64,000 nt of DNA from Tepidiforma bonchosmolovskayae (GCF_008838325.1 NZ_CP042829.1:1116001-1180000); one strand, 5' to 3'. Shown: positions 9,101 through 17,479, numbered from the stretch's first letter. The notes: generated by a model not told the origin, from the letters alone. Made by a program: numbers and translations.

Positions 9101-12100
9101 TCGCCGACTTCCTCGGGCCGGCCATGGCGAACATGCTGACGCTGGAGCGCGAGCGGCAGGAGGCGGAGGACCAGGCGATCGTGGCGGCCGCGGCGGCCGC
9201 GGTCGCCCGGGAGGATGACGCCCTGGCGATTACGCACGCCCTGTCGGGGACGGTCCGGCGGTTCGTGCCGGCGCCGTTCGTGACGTTCGGGTTCCTCGAG
9301 GGCGAGGTGTGCGTCTTTCCCAACCGGGCGGGGCCTGCGACCGTCGTACCGGTCGGTGCGAACTTCCGCGAGGCGCTCGAACGGGGCTGCACGGTGGTGC
9401 CGCCGGCTGCGGAGCGGATTGTGCCGGGGGGCGCGCTGCCGGAGCTGGAGGCGCTGGGCATCCAGGCGCACATCATCGCGGCGGCGAACTCGGCCGGCGC
9501 GCCGGTCGGGCTGCTGGTCGTGGGCTCGCGCGATCCTGCCTTCGCACCGGGCGAGCGGGAGACGCGGCTGGTGCGGCTGATTGCGGATATTACGGGGCCG
9601 GCCATGGCGAATGCGCGGGCGGCGGAGCGGGCCCGGCTGGAGGCGGAGGACCAGCGGCTGCTGGCGGAGATTGCGGCGGTCGCGGCCCGGGAGTCGACAC
9701 CGGACGCGATCACGGTCGCGCTCCAGCGGCCGCTGCGGTCGCTGATTCCGCTGCCGATCATCGCCTTCGGGTTCCGGGAGGGCAACCGGCTCGTCTTCCC
9801 GCTGGGCGACGGCACGGTGTTCGAGTCGGACATCGATGCCTACGCACGGCTGGCTGAGGAAGCGGGGCAGACGCATGCGGACAGCCTCCCGGAGGACCTC
9901 GACCCGCGGAGCCCGCTCTGGCGGATGGGCGCAAAGGCCGCGTCGACGACGGCCGCGCGGGCCGGCGGGCGGACATTCGGCTTCCTGGTGGTGGCCTCGC
10001 GCGACCGGGAGTACCGGTTCGGCGAGCGGGAGCTCCGGCTGCTGCGGCTCATTGCGCAGATCGTCGGACCGGCGATGGAGAACGCGCGGGCGGCCCAGCG
10101 GGCGCGCGAGGATGCGGAGGAGCAGCGGTTCCTCGCAGAGGCGGCGCGGATTGCGGCGGCAGCGGCCGACGAGCGGGAGCTGGTGCGCGGACTGGGGCGG
10201 CACGTCCGAACGCTGGTGCCGGCGAGCCGGTTCGACCTGCTGGTGCGGCAGCCGAACGGCGACCTGGAGAGCGTGGCGGTGCCCGGCTTGCGGTTCCCGT
10301 TCGATGCGAACCTGGCACGAACCTCGTCGGAGGGGCAGGTGGTGGCCTCGCCGGCGGACCCGCGGGAGAGCGAGGAATCGCGCCAGCGGATGCAGGAGCT
10401 GGGGATCGTGACCTACGTGTCGACGCGGCTGGCGGCCGGGGGCCGGGAGATCGGCACGTTCTGGATTGGGAGCAGCGACCCGGACTACCGGCCGACCGAG
10501 CGGCACCTGCGCATCTTCCGGATGGCGGCCGACCTTGCCGGGCCGGCGCTCGCCAGCCTGCTCGAACTCCGGCGGAGGCAGGAGGAGGCCGAGGAGCAGC
10601 GGTTCCTCGCCGACGCCGCGGCTGCCGCCGCGCGGGCGACGACTGACGCGGAGTTCCTGCGGGGGCTGCAGGAGCTGTTCGGGCGGATGGTGCCGCAGGC
10701 GACCGCGGGCTTCTTCTACGTGGAGGGCGACGAGCTGGTGAACGCCGCCGATGGGTCGCGGTGGCCGATGGGGCCGGGCGTACGGCGGGCGATCGCAGCG
10801 GGGCTGTCGGTCGACTCGCTGGAGACCCCGGACATCCTGCCCGAGAACCGGGCAAGCATTGCAGCCGCCGGCCTGGTGCGGTGGGTGACGACGGCGGCAG
10901 CCTCGGAGGGCGAGTTCATCGGCGCGCTGATTGTTGGGACGGGGGACGCTGCGTACCGGTTCAGCGAGCGGGACCTGCGCCGCTGCCGGCTGGTGGCGGA
11001 CATCGCCGGCCCGGCGATGGCGAACTTCCGGGAACGGCGGCGCCGGCTGGAGGAGGCGGAGGACGAGCGGGTTGTGGCGAGCGTGGCGGCCGCGGCGGCC
11101 GCGGCGCGGACGATCGCCGAGGTGGTGAACTGCCTGCCGGCCGCGCTGGGGGCGCGCATCCCGGGGGCGTATGCGATGTACGGGTTCGTGGAGGGCGACA
11201 GCATCCGCTACCAAGTGACCGACCCGGAGGGGCTGCGGGTCATCGGGCAGGAGGAGCTGGTGATGCGGTTCTCGCCGGTGGGGCGGGCAGCGCTGGCCGC
11301 CGGCCAGGGCGTGGGGGACCTGGCGCCCTACCGGGATGCGGTCTCCGGGGGGCTCGGGCTGTGCGCCTATGCGCTGACGGCTTACCACGCAGCAGGGGGC
11401 GTCCCGGGGATGCTGATGGTCGCGAGCCGGGACCCGGCGTTCCGGTTCGGGCCGCGCGAGCTTGCGCTGCTGCGCCGGGTGACGGGCATCGTGGGGCCGG
11501 TGATCGAAACCGTGCGTGCGCAGGCGGAGCGTGACCGCCAGGCGGAAGAGGAGCGGATCCTCGCGGAGGCGAGCGCGGCAGCGGCGACTGCCCAGGGGCC
11601 GACCGCCATCCTGCGGGCGGTGCTCCCGGCACTGGAACGGTTCGTGCCGCGCGCATTTGCCGCGTTCGGGCGGTTCGACGGCGACGTGCTGGCCTGGCCC
11701 CATGTGCTGGGGGCCGAGCTGCGGCTGCCGGTCCTCCCGCACGAGGAGGAGGCGCGGCAGACCGGGCAGGCCGTGGTCCCGGGCGAGGCGCTGCCGGCCT
11801 CCCACTTCGGGCCGAACTTCGGCTTTTCGTCAGTGAGCTATACCGCCACCTACTCCGGCGGCGCGGTCACGGGGCTGCTCCTGGTGGCGAGCCGGGAGCC
11901 GGGCCACCGGTTTTCGGAGCGGGACCTTGCGCTCATCCGGCGGATCGCGCAGGTGGTCGGCCCGGCCGTGGAGGCGTCCATCGCGACGCAGGAGCGGGAG
12001 CGGCAGGCGGCGGTGTACGGGCTGATCCTCCGGTCCCTCTCGGAGGCGGTCATCCTCTCGGATGCGTCGGGCAGGACGGTGTTTGCGAACGCCCTCGGGC

Positions 12101-13506
12101 GGGAGGTCGTCCGCGCCATCGACCCTGAGGGGCGTGCGACGACGCTCGAGGAGGCAGCCGCGATGCTGCCGGACGACCTCCGGGAGGCGTTCCGGCTGGC
12201 AGTCGCGGAAGGGAAGGGCAGCCGCGGGCGGACCTCGCTCACCATCGGCGGCGAGACGCGATGGTTCGATTACGAGTACGTGCCGCTGGCCGACCCGCAG
12301 CTGCGGGTGCTGACGGTGGCCGCCGACGTGACCGAGGAGGTGCGGCGGCAGGAGGATGAGGAGCGGAACCGGGAGCGGATGGAGCGCGCCTCGCGGCTGG
12401 CGGCGCTTGGCGAGCTCATCAGCGGGGTCGCCCACGAGCTGAATAACCCGCTGACGGCGATCCTCGGCTTTGCGGAGGTGCTGGCGCTCTCGGACACGAC
12501 CGGGCAGATGGGCGAGGAGCTCGGCATCATCCAGAAGGAGGCGCTGCGGGCGCGGAACATCGTGCGGGACCTGCTCTTTATCGCGCGGCCGGGGACGGCA
12601 GAGCACGGCCCGGTGCGGCTGGCGGAGGTGGTCGGCCACGTGCAGCGGCTGCGCGAGCGGGCGTGGCAGCAGGGGGGCATCGACGTCGAGGTCAGGCTGG
12701 AGGAAGGGCTAACGGCCTGGGGGAACGAGCACCAGCTCACGCAGGTGGTCATCAACCTGGTGACGAACGCGGAGCATGCGCTGCAGGGCCGGCCGACGCG
12801 GCGGATTGTGATCGAAGGCGGCCGCGACGAGGGAGGCGGCGTGCGGCTGGCGGTGAGCGACACCGGCGCGGGGATGGACGAAGCGACCCGGGCGCGGATC
12901 TTCGAGCCGTTCTTTACGACGAAGCAGGGCTTCGGCACGGGCCTCGGGCTCTCGCTGAGCTACTCCATCATCCAGTCGCACGGGGGGACCATCGACGTCA
13001 TCTCGGCGCCGGGCGTGGGCACGACGTTCGTTATCACGCTTCCGGCGCCGCCGGAGGGAGCAGCGGAAGGGGGCGAGGGCGAAGCGCCGGTCCCTGCCCG
13101 GCAGGCGACGGTGCTCGTCATCGACGACGAGCCGAGCCTGCGGAAGGTCTGCCGGCGGCTGGTGGAGAGCCTCGGGCACCGCTGCCTCGATGCGGAGAAC
13201 AGCGCCCGGGCGCTGGAGCTGGCGGCCGAGGCAGACCCGGACGTCGTGCTCTGCGACTATCGGCTGGCGGCGGAGACGGCGGACGCGGTGTTCGCGGGGT
13301 TCGAGGCGCGGCTGCCGCACCTCATCCCGCGGACGATTCTCGCCACGGGTGCGACGACCGACGCCGGGGTGGTGGCGCTGGTGGAACGGTACGGGGTGGA
13401 GCTCCTGCCGAAGCCGTACGGCGTGGAGGAGATCGGCCGGATATTGCGGGAGCGGCTGGGCGAGGACGGCGCGGGGGAGCCGGCTCAGGCAGGCAGCTCC
13501 GGCTGA
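6196..13506 (+). CDS. giant multi-GAF hybrid histidine kinase
   Basis: This 2436-residue soluble sensor kinase has no membrane segment. I count about twelve tandem GAF-like modules of 150-160 residues (approximately residues 15-1938), then a PAS domain (about 1940-2048), HisKA (H2080 in GVAHELNNPL), HATPase_c (NLVTNAEHAL, DTGAGMD, GTGLGLSLS; about 2160-2290) and a C-terminal receiver with phospho-acceptor D2354 in LCDYRL. Modules 2-5 share an ending like DDEELxF...LLxQALxN. Modules 6-12 share IADIxGPAMAN-R followed by a charged LEAEDQ linker, indicating internal duplication. No cognate output gene adjoins it. The GAF ligands are unknown and no chromophore-binding Cys stands out. The start at 6196 is chosen over upstream in-frame codons because the earlier part is shadow-like. 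The 3' end overlaps mutM by 22 nt, tail to tail. Confidence 0.9.
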   Translation: MAPGQSLTPEDRAVLHELALAAAAAGPLSQRFGTFAAALCGAAGADLLTLFVAEGDGGSARVAGSWPVEHPPALVGRVLSAESVGLELGAALANGEVFRAGAEEHPAAAVLEELGYRAGWVCTLVDRGEPVGLVVAAFRAGEPDARARALLRAGADLLAAAAAREREIRRAMTAAARARAAAELAAGLSRGDTFETLFAALAGLLPEALPVDYLGLVLRGPGGFALVGETPAGVHRGLPPTAEGNAFIEQLAAQGDVLQFRPEAGASPDDGLALAGYGRAAVGVIREDGATAGLLIVARRSPRRFDDEELAFIGLLRSLLSQALTGQLRQRQALAAASRARVLNELAVHLSVGTPLDAVFRELTQLLPEALAYDWVALAAVDPAGAALEVVGVEPEGMLRTGMTFPLGTAPSATLPFGPDGIYEYDPAEAVTAFGKAVGRAGYRRGLIARLFDEGRLVGSLNLARREAAPFSGEEREFVGALARLLAVAVGNRRRLFEATRLAERTRILNELALLLHRGEGPEAFFAALAARLQAVLDFDGMGLWVTSGADHFRAVDSIRRRTVRPGDIASRASFGSLFERLVERTVLEAPIAEFEGPVAERSRAAGAKRIAAVALRHEGRDEGLLLISRTSERPYDAEELAHLETVGALLGQALANHRKVREQLSAAVRRQALSEITALLEGGGDVREHFDALAQTLLQAVGFDLLSITYRDPATGEYRPIRSHRLDIDDDPAFREESIPETAGAGGVIQYRTERNPRRVPQALHRAGYRRAATAVLTSAEGLEGLLTIGRREDERFTEEELEFIRLVAALLGQAVANRRGAEARRREEEEQRIVAAAAAAVARERDPRKLAAALVEAVAGFIPEPEVRIAFLRDGELAVLREHDEVLRVPVGPNVARAIAEGVPAVFGPGAPAVSEIARREMAESGIVSRIAAPARAGGETVGMLLLFSKAPAFRPGAREARLAQLIADFLGPAMANMLTLERERQEAEDQAIVAAAAAAVAREDDALAITHALSGTVRRFVPAPFVTFGFLEGEVCVFPNRAGPATVVPVGANFREALERGCTVVPPAAERIVPGGALPELEALGIQAHIIAAANSAGAPVGLLVVGSRDPAFAPGERETRLVRLIADITGPAMANARAAERARLEAEDQRLLAEIAAVAARESTPDAITVALQRPLRSLIPLPIIAFGFREGNRLVFPLGDGTVFESDIDAYARLAEEAGQTHADSLPEDLDPRSPLWRMGAKAASTTAARAGGRTFGFLVVASRDREYRFGERELRLLRLIAQIVGPAMENARAAQRAREDAEEQRFLAEAARIAAAAADERELVRGLGRHVRTLVPASRFDLLVRQPNGDLESVAVPGLRFPFDANLARTSSEGQVVASPADPRESEESRQRMQELGIVTYVSTRLAAGGREIGTFWIGSSDPDYRPTERHLRIFRMAADLAGPALASLLELRRRQEEAEEQRFLADAAAAAARATTDAEFLRGLQELFGRMVPQATAGFFYVEGDELVNAADGSRWPMGPGVRRAIAAGLSVDSLETPDILPENRASIAAAGLVRWVTTAAASEGEFIGALIVGTGDAAYRFSERDLRRCRLVADIAGPAMANFRERRRRLEEAEDERVVASVAAAAAAARTIAEVVNCLPAALGARIPGAYAMYGFVEGDSIRYQVTDPEGLRVIGQEELVMRFSPVGRAALAAGQGVGDLAPYRDAVSGGLGLCAYALTAYHAAGGVPGMLMVASRDPAFRFGPRELALLRRVTGIVGPVIETVRAQAERDRQAEEERILAEASAAAATAQGPTAILRAVLPALERFVPRAFAAFGRFDGDVLAWPHVLGAELRLPVLPHEEEARQTGQAVVPGEALPASHFGPNFGFSSVSYTATYSGGAVTGLLLVASREPGHRFSERDLALIRRIAQVVGPAVEASIATQERERQAAVYGLILRSLSEAVILSDASGRTVFANALGREVVRAIDPEGRATTLEEAAAMLPDDLREAFRLAVAEGKGSRGRTSLTIGGETRWFDYEYVPLADPQLRVLTVAADVTEEVRRQEDEERNRERMERASRLAALGELISGVAHELNNPLTAILGFAEVLALSDTTGQMGEELGIIQKEALRARNIVRDLLFIARPGTAEHGPVRLAEVVGHVQRLRERAWQQGGIDVEVRLEEGLTAWGNEHQLTQVVINLVTNAEHALQGRPTRRIVIEGGRDEGGGVRLAVSDTGAGMDEATRARIFEPFFTTKQGFGTGLGLSLSYSIIQSHGGTIDVISAPGVGTTFVITLPAPPEGAAEGGEGEAPVPARQATVLVIDDEPSLRKVCRRLVESLGHRCLDAENSARALELAAEADPDVVLCDYRLAAETADAVFAGFEARLPHLIPRTILATGATTDAGVVALVERYGVELLPKPYGVEEIGRILRERLGEDGAGEPAQAGSSG

Positions 13507-14312
13507 CACTGCCGGCAGAAGCTGGTGATGCGCTGGTTTGCGGTGATTTCGGTGATGGGCGTGCCGCAGCGGGGGCAGGGCTGGCCGCCGCGGCGGTGGA
13601 CGCGGAGGAAGTCGCGGCGCTCTTCGTAGTCGAGGGTGCCGTCGCGGACCATGGCGGCGCGGGCGAGGGGCGTGGCCCAGTCCATCACTTCGCGGGCGGC
13701 GCGGAAGAGGCGGCGGAGGTCGTCCGGGGCAAGTTTCGTGCGCGGGGTGTAGGGGTTGATGCGGGCTTCCCAGAGGATTTCGTCGGCGTAGGCGTTGCCG
13801 ATGCCCTGGACGAACTCGGCGTTCACGAGGATGTTCTTGATGCCGCCGCGGTACCTCGCGATGCGGGCCAGCCAGGCATCTTCGGTGAGGGCCGGGTCGA
13901 GGAGGTCGGGCCCGCCGGCGGTCCAGCCGGGGATGGATTCGAGGCCGTCGGCCGTGACGAGGTAGAGCTTGCCCATGAGGCGCTCGTCGGCGTACCGGAG
14001 GGAGCGGCCGCCTTCGATGTCGAGGACGAGGCAGGTCTTTGCGGGGAGCTTCACGGCGGGGTCGACGTACTGGAAGCGGCCGGTGAGCATCGGATTGACG
14101 GCGAGGACGCGGCCGGAGGCGAGGGAGAGGAGAAGGAATTTTCCGCGGCGGCCGAAGGCGGTGAAGGCATCGCCGGGGAGGGTTTCGCGGAACTCGCTGG
14201 CGGGCGTGCGGAAGACGACGGGGATGCGGACGGCGCTGGCGGCGATGCGGCGCCCGGTGAGCTGGTCGTCGAAGAAGCCGCGAATGGCTTCGAGCTCGGG
14301 GATTTCGGGCAT
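13485..14312 (-). CDS. mutM: formamidopyrimidine-DNA glycosylase family (Fpg/Nei)
   Basis: The 275-residue base-excision repair glycosylase starts MPEIPELE, with the catalytic Pro2 and Glu3. It also has the beta-hairpin lysine (K58 in GRRGKF), QGIGNAYADEILW of the H2TH region, and a C-terminal zinc finger with Cys246, Cys249, Cys266 and Cys269 and Arg261 in NQRITSFC. The usual HLGMTG segment reads NPMLTG, so substrate preference may differ from classical Fpg. The start at 14312 is fixed by the need for Pro2 and by a TATACT box 6 nt upstream. Longer frames run through the repeat array and should be ignored. The gene is convergent with the giant kinase. Confidence 0.9.
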   Translation of the reverse strand: MPEIPELEAIRGFFDDQLTGRRIAASAVRIPVVFRTPASEFRETLPGDAFTAFGRRGKFLLLSLASGRVLAVNPMLTGRFQYVDPAVKLPAKTCLVLDIEGGRSLRYADERLMGKLYLVTADGLESIPGWTAGGPDLLDPALTEDAWLARIARYRGGIKNILVNAEFVQGIGNAYADEILWEARINPYTPRTKLAPDDLRRLFRAAREVMDWATPLARAAMVRDGTLDYEERRDFLRVHRRGGQPCPRCGTPITEITANQRITSFCRQCQPELPA

Positions 14313-14318
14313 GGGTGG

Positions 14319-14324
14319 AGTATA
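14319..14324 (-). promoter_or_regulatory. -10 box (TATACT), leaderless-type
   Basis: On the minus strand TATACT lies exactly 6 nt before the mutM ATG, with no Shine-Dalgarno between them. Confidence 0.55.
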
Positions 14325-14333
14325 GGAGGGAGG

Positions 14334-14480
14334 AGGGAGCCCCGCCCCGGCACCGGCCCCCCGCCGAGGGAGGAGGGAGGAGGGAGCCCCGCCCCGGCAC
14401 CGGCCCCCCGCCGAGGGAGAAGGGAGGAGGGAGCCCCGCCCCGGCACCGGCCCCCCGCCGAGGGAGAAGGGAGGAGGGAG
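14334..14480. repeat. tandem repeat, three copies of 47 bp
   Basis: Three head-to-tail copies begin at 14334, 14381 and 14428. Each reads agggagccccgccccggcac, then ggccccccgccgagggag and a purine spacer. Copies differ at one or two bases (gggaggagg versus gggagaagg). This looks like a minisatellite grown from the dispersed G-rich element. Confidence 0.85.
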
Positions 14481-14500
14481 ATCGGAGAGCATCTCATCCC

Positions 14501-14562
14501 TCCTCCCCAGGGGCGGGGAGGTCAGGGGGCGGGGCCTCCCTCCTCCCCAGGGGAGGGGGACG
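14501..14562. repeat. inverted copy of the G-rich intergenic element
   Basis: The stretch with ctcctccccaggggcgggga and ggggcctccctcctcccc resembles the reverse complement of the 47-bp unit just upstream. Together the two could fold into a long imperfect hairpin downstream of the thioesterase gene. Confidence 0.5.
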
Positions 14563-14573
14563 GTGTGGCGGGG

Positions 14574-15242
14574 TCAGCGGACGAGGCGGCTGAAGTCGAC
14601 GGAGATGAAGATGCCCTCGGCCTCGGCGCAGAGGGTTTCGCCGGCGTGGAGGGTCCCGGCGGCGAAGATTTTGCGGCCTTCGACGCGGTCGACGCGGGCT
14701 TCGAAGACGACCTCGGTGTGGAGGGGCGTCGGCCGGCGGTAGCGGATGGTGAGGGTGCCGGTCATGCCGGGGCGGCCGGTGCGGGCCTGGGCCATGCCGA
14801 GCACCTCATCGAAGGCGGCGGCGATGATGCCGCCGTGGACGTGGCCGGGCGGGCCTTCGTACTGGGCGCCGAAGTTCGCGCGGCCGATGATCCGGTCGCC
14901 GTCGATCTCCATGCGGAGCGGCGGCGCGACGGGGTTGCCGAGGCCGATGACGGGGCTGCGGTCGAACATGGCGCGGGCATCGCCGGCGGGTGCGGATTCG
15001 GCGAAGCCCCACGGGCGGTGCCCGGTGCGGGTAGCTTCGAGGCGGGCGCCGAACTGCTCCATCGCCTCGGCGGCGGCGATGAGGTCGGCTTCGTCGGCCT
15101 GCATATCGGTGAGGGCCTCGGCGACAGCGCGCATGGCGGCGGCGAGGCGGTGGAGGGCGGCGCGCTGGCCGGTGGGCGGCTCATCGGGCGGCACCCAGTT
15201 CGCGAGGGAGGCGATGGACTGGCCGAACGGGTCGTCGCTCAT
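14574..15242 (-). CDS. hotdog-fold thioesterase (PaaI/THEM4-like)
   Basis: The 222-residue protein has a C-terminal hotdog domain. It shows GHVHGGIIAAAFDEVLGMA, the helix and catalytic-loop pattern of PaaI/THEM4-type acyl-CoA thioesterases, then the strands GTLTIRYRRPTPLHTEV and FAAGTLHAGETLCAEAEGIF. The N-terminal 80 residues are helical and Ala-rich with no recognised domain. The start at 15242 is set by a GATAAT box 6 nt upstream; an in-frame ATG at 15278 lies upstream of that box. It sits 57 nt downstream of a CoA transferase gene on the same strand, which would fit acyl-CoA metabolism. The substrate is unknown. Confidence 0.8.
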   Translation of the reverse strand: MSDDPFGQSIASLANWVPPDEPPTGQRAALHRLAAAMRAVAEALTDMQADEADLIAAAEAMEQFGARLEATRTGHRPWGFAESAPAGDARAMFDRSPVIGLGNPVAPPLRMEIDGDRIIGRANFGAQYEGPPGHVHGGIIAAAFDEVLGMAQARTGRPGMTGTLTIRYRRPTPLHTEVVFEARVDRVEGRKIFAAGTLHAGETLCAEAEGIFISVDFSRLVR

Positions 15243-15248
15243 GCGTGA

Positions 15249-15254
15249 ATTATC
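15249..15254 (-). promoter_or_regulatory. -10 box (GATAAT), leaderless-type
   Basis: GATAAT on the minus strand is followed by 6 nt and the thioesterase ATG. No Shine-Dalgarno is present. Confidence 0.5.
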
Positions 15255-15299
15255 GGCGCCGGTGGCGAGCCGGGCCACCGCGCAGGGGGCCGGCGCGGG

Positions 15300-16505
15300 T
15301 CAGCCGAAGACGCCGCGCTCGGCAAGGGCCGCGATGTCGTCGTCCGTGTAGCCGGCGGCGCGGAGGACGTCGAGAGTATCGGCGCCGGGCGCGGAGGCGG
15401 CGCCGCGGACGCGGACATCGGCGCCGCGGATGCGGAAGGGGGCAGCGACGGTTTCGAAGGTGCCGGCGGGCGTTTCGAGCGGCTGGAAGGCGTCGCGTCC
15501 CCGGAGCTGGGGGTCGGCGACAACCTCGGGGAGTTCGACCATGGGCGCCCAGATGAGCCCCTCGCGGTCGAGTTTTTCGGCGAGCGAGGCGAGGGATTCG
15601 GCGAGGAAGGCCTGTTCGATGCCGGCGGCGAGTTCGGCGCCGCGCTGGCGGCGGCCGGCCATGGTGGCGAGGTCGGGGTCGGCCGCCCAGTCCTCACGGC
15701 CGATGGCGCGGCAGAGGCGGGGCCAGTAGGGGTCGGGGGTCATGTGGACGAGCATGACCCAGTGGCCATCGCCGGTTGGGTAGGTGTTGAAGAGCGGGTT
15801 TTCGGGGGCCGTGCGGTCGAACCGGCGGGGCTGGCGGCCGTCGACGAGCGTCTTGGCGACGTCGGTGGCGATGGTGTAGAGGCCGGTCTGCTGGAGGGAG
15901 ATATCGACGACCTGCCCCTTGCCGGTAAGGTCGCGGAGGCGGAGCGCGGCGAGGGCGGCGGCGACGGCGGCCATGCCGGTGGTGTGGTCGCCCTGGGCAA
16001 TGCGGCTGATGACGGGCGGGCTGCCGGGGTGCCCGATGAGCGACATGATGCCGCTGCGCGTCCAGAAGGCGGAGAAGTCGAAGCCGGGGCGGTCGGCATC
16101 GGGGCCTTCGAGGCCGTAGCCGGTGATGGCGACGACAACGACGCCGGGGTTGCGGGCGTGGACCTCCTCCGGGGTGAGGCCGAACCGCCGGAGCCGCCGG
16201 GGGAGGAGGTTGGTGAGGAAGATATCGGCGCCGGCGAGCAGGCGGTGGACGACCTCCGGGCCGCCGGGGGCGTCGAGGTCGACGGTGACGGAGCGCTTGC
16301 CGCGGTTTTCGAGTTCGAAGAGGAAGTTGAAGGGGGCGGTGCCCGGGCCGGTGCCGGTGGGGACAACGCCGCGCATCACTTCGCCGCCGGGCGGTTCGAT
16401 TTTGATGACCTCGGCGCCGAGGTCGCGCAGGAGGCCGCCGGCGCTGGGGGCGGCGACGTAGTTGGCGAGTTCGATGACGCGGATGCCTTCGAGCGGTGCG
16501 GTCAT
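15300..16505 (-). CDS. CaiB/BaiF-type CoA transferase (family III)
   Basis: The 401-residue protein matches family III CoA transferases throughout. It begins PLEGIRVIELANYVAAP, continues LRDLGAEVIKIEPPGG, and has GPDADRPGFDFSAFWTRSG containing the region of the catalytic Asp. These enzymes move CoA between organic acids through an aspartyl-CoA thioester. Length is normal for the family (about 400). The thioesterase follows on the same strand. The substrate cannot be told; carnitine, formyl, bile-acid and racemase-like members share these motifs. Its TACCCT -10 box overlaps the divergent box of the nuclease gene. Confidence 0.88.
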   Translation of the reverse strand: MTAPLEGIRVIELANYVAAPSAGGLLRDLGAEVIKIEPPGGEVMRGVVPTGTGPGTAPFNFLFELENRGKRSVTVDLDAPGGPEVVHRLLAGADIFLTNLLPRRLRRFGLTPEEVHARNPGVVVVAITGYGLEGPDADRPGFDFSAFWTRSGIMSLIGHPGSPPVISRIAQGDHTTGMAAVAAALAALRLRDLTGKGQVVDISLQQTGLYTIATDVAKTLVDGRQPRRFDRTAPENPLFNTYPTGDGHWVMLVHMTPDPYWPRLCRAIGREDWAADPDLATMAGRRQRGAELAAGIEQAFLAESLASLAEKLDREGLIWAPMVELPEVVADPQLRGRDAFQPLETPAGTFETVAAPFRIRGADVRVRGAASAPGADTLDVLRAAGYTDDDIAALAERGVFG

Positions 16506-16528
16506 GGGTGACGGCGGGACGTGAGGAA

Positions 16529-16538
16529 AGGGTAGACT
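16529..16538. promoter_or_regulatory. overlapping divergent -10 boxes
   Basis: AGGGTAGACT contains TAGACT on the plus strand (16533-16538), 8 nt before the nuclease ATG. It also contains TACCCT on the minus strand (16529-16534), 23 nt before the CoA transferase ATG. The two boxes share a TA, so the two polymerases could not occupy both at once. Confidence 0.45.
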
Positions 16539-16546
16539 GCGCGGCG

Positions 16547-17353
16547 ATGTCGAGCGAGCTCTTCCGGCTGACGCACAGCAAGATCGAGACCTTCCGGCGG
16601 TGCCGGAAGCAGTACTGGTTCGCCTACGTCTCGGGGCTGCCGTGGCCGGAACAGGAGCAGACGGCGGCGCTGATTGTGGGAAACGCGGTGCACCGGGCGA
16701 TGCAGAAGCTGTGCGACACGGGCCACCCGGATGACGGCTACGCGGAACTGGACGCGTACCTCCGCATGCCGAAGCACGAGCTGGCGGGGCCGGGGACGGA
16801 GGGGTACGCGGAGGCGCTCGCCTGCTACGAAGCGGGGATCGCGGCGCACGAATCGATCGCCTCGGAGGCGCGCTGGGCGGAGCTGGAGAGCTGGGCGCCG
16901 TGGGAGCGCGCGGGGATTACCGTGCGGTCGCGGGCCGACCGGGTCGACCGGCTGGCGGCGAACCGGTGGCTGGTCATCGACTGGAAGACCGGGAAGTTCG
17001 AGGTCGAGGATGTGACGGACCGGCAGCTGGACCTCGCGCACGTGATTGTGCGGACGGTGCGGCGGCTGCCGGCGGAGGCGACGGTTCGGGCGGTGGCGTG
17101 GAACCTGCGGACGGGGCAGCAGCGGGTGCGGGAGCTGACGCGGCAGGACGCGCTGCACACCATGGCGTATGCCGCCCGGATGGCGGAACGGATGCAGGCG
17201 GAGGCGGAGTTCCTCGCGAACCCGGGGCCGCACTGCGGGTTCTGCGCGTGGCGGGGGCGGTGCGAGGCGGCGGCCCGGCTGGAGGCCGAGGGGCTGGAGT
17301 GGCTGCTGGCCGATGGGGAGGCGCTGCCCGAGGCAGATTTCGCGGAGGAATGA
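16547..17353 (+). CDS. RecB-like PD-(D/E)XK nuclease with probable Fe-S cluster
   Basis: The 268-residue protein is a single-domain RecB/Cas4/AddB-type nuclease. Motifs seen are the N-terminal LTHSKIETFRRCRKQYW with Cys19, the active-site His in GNAVHR (about H49), RADRVD, and DWKTGK (D145, K147). A C-terminal cluster CGFCAWRGRC supplies three more Cys (about 230, 233, 239). The one-plus-three Cys pattern is that of the 4Fe-4S staple in Cas4 and AddB nucleases. No helicase, CRISPR or recombination gene adjoins it, so the role (repair, RNA/DNA processing or defence) is open. The start at 16547 is supported by TAGACT 8 nt upstream. Confidence 0.85.
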   Translation: MSSELFRLTHSKIETFRRCRKQYWFAYVSGLPWPEQEQTAALIVGNAVHRAMQKLCDTGHPDDGYAELDAYLRMPKHELAGPGTEGYAEALACYEAGIAAHESIASEARWAELESWAPWERAGITVRSRADRVDRLAANRWLVIDWKTGKFEVEDVTDRQLDLAHVIVRTVRRLPAEATVRAVAWNLRTGQQRVRELTRQDALHTMAYAARMAERMQAEAEFLANPGPHCGFCAWRGRCEAAARLEAEGLEWLLADGEALPEADFAEE

Positions 17354-17375
17354 AGCCGGAACAGCCCGGTTTGCC

Positions 17376-17389
17376 AAATGTTCACATTT
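17376..17389. promoter_or_regulatory. palindromic operator candidate AAATGTTCACATTT
   Basis: Perfect 6-bp arms surround a TC centre. It lies about 100 nt before the small zinc-ribbon gene and about 40 nt upstream of a TATGCT -10-like box (17429-17434). It is AT-rich in a 70% GC genome, which makes a binding site plausible. Confidence 0.4.
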
Positions 17390-17479
17390 CGGGGGCCATT
17401 CGGCCCTTCACGGGCGGGCATATCGATCTATGCTATGGTTCCATCCGCGGGGTGCGGGTCGGGCTTCGGGGAGGCCGCC

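Noticed and set aside
6166-11805. Very long minus-strand open frame (1879 codons) opposite the giant kinase
   Set aside because: Its translation is Arg/Pro/Gln-rich with no domains, and the opposite frame has clear GAF modules. High GC makes antisense frames stay open.
14334-14480. Three regular direct repeats considered as a CRISPR array
   Set aside because: Copies are directly adjacent with no unique spacers, and no cas genes are near.
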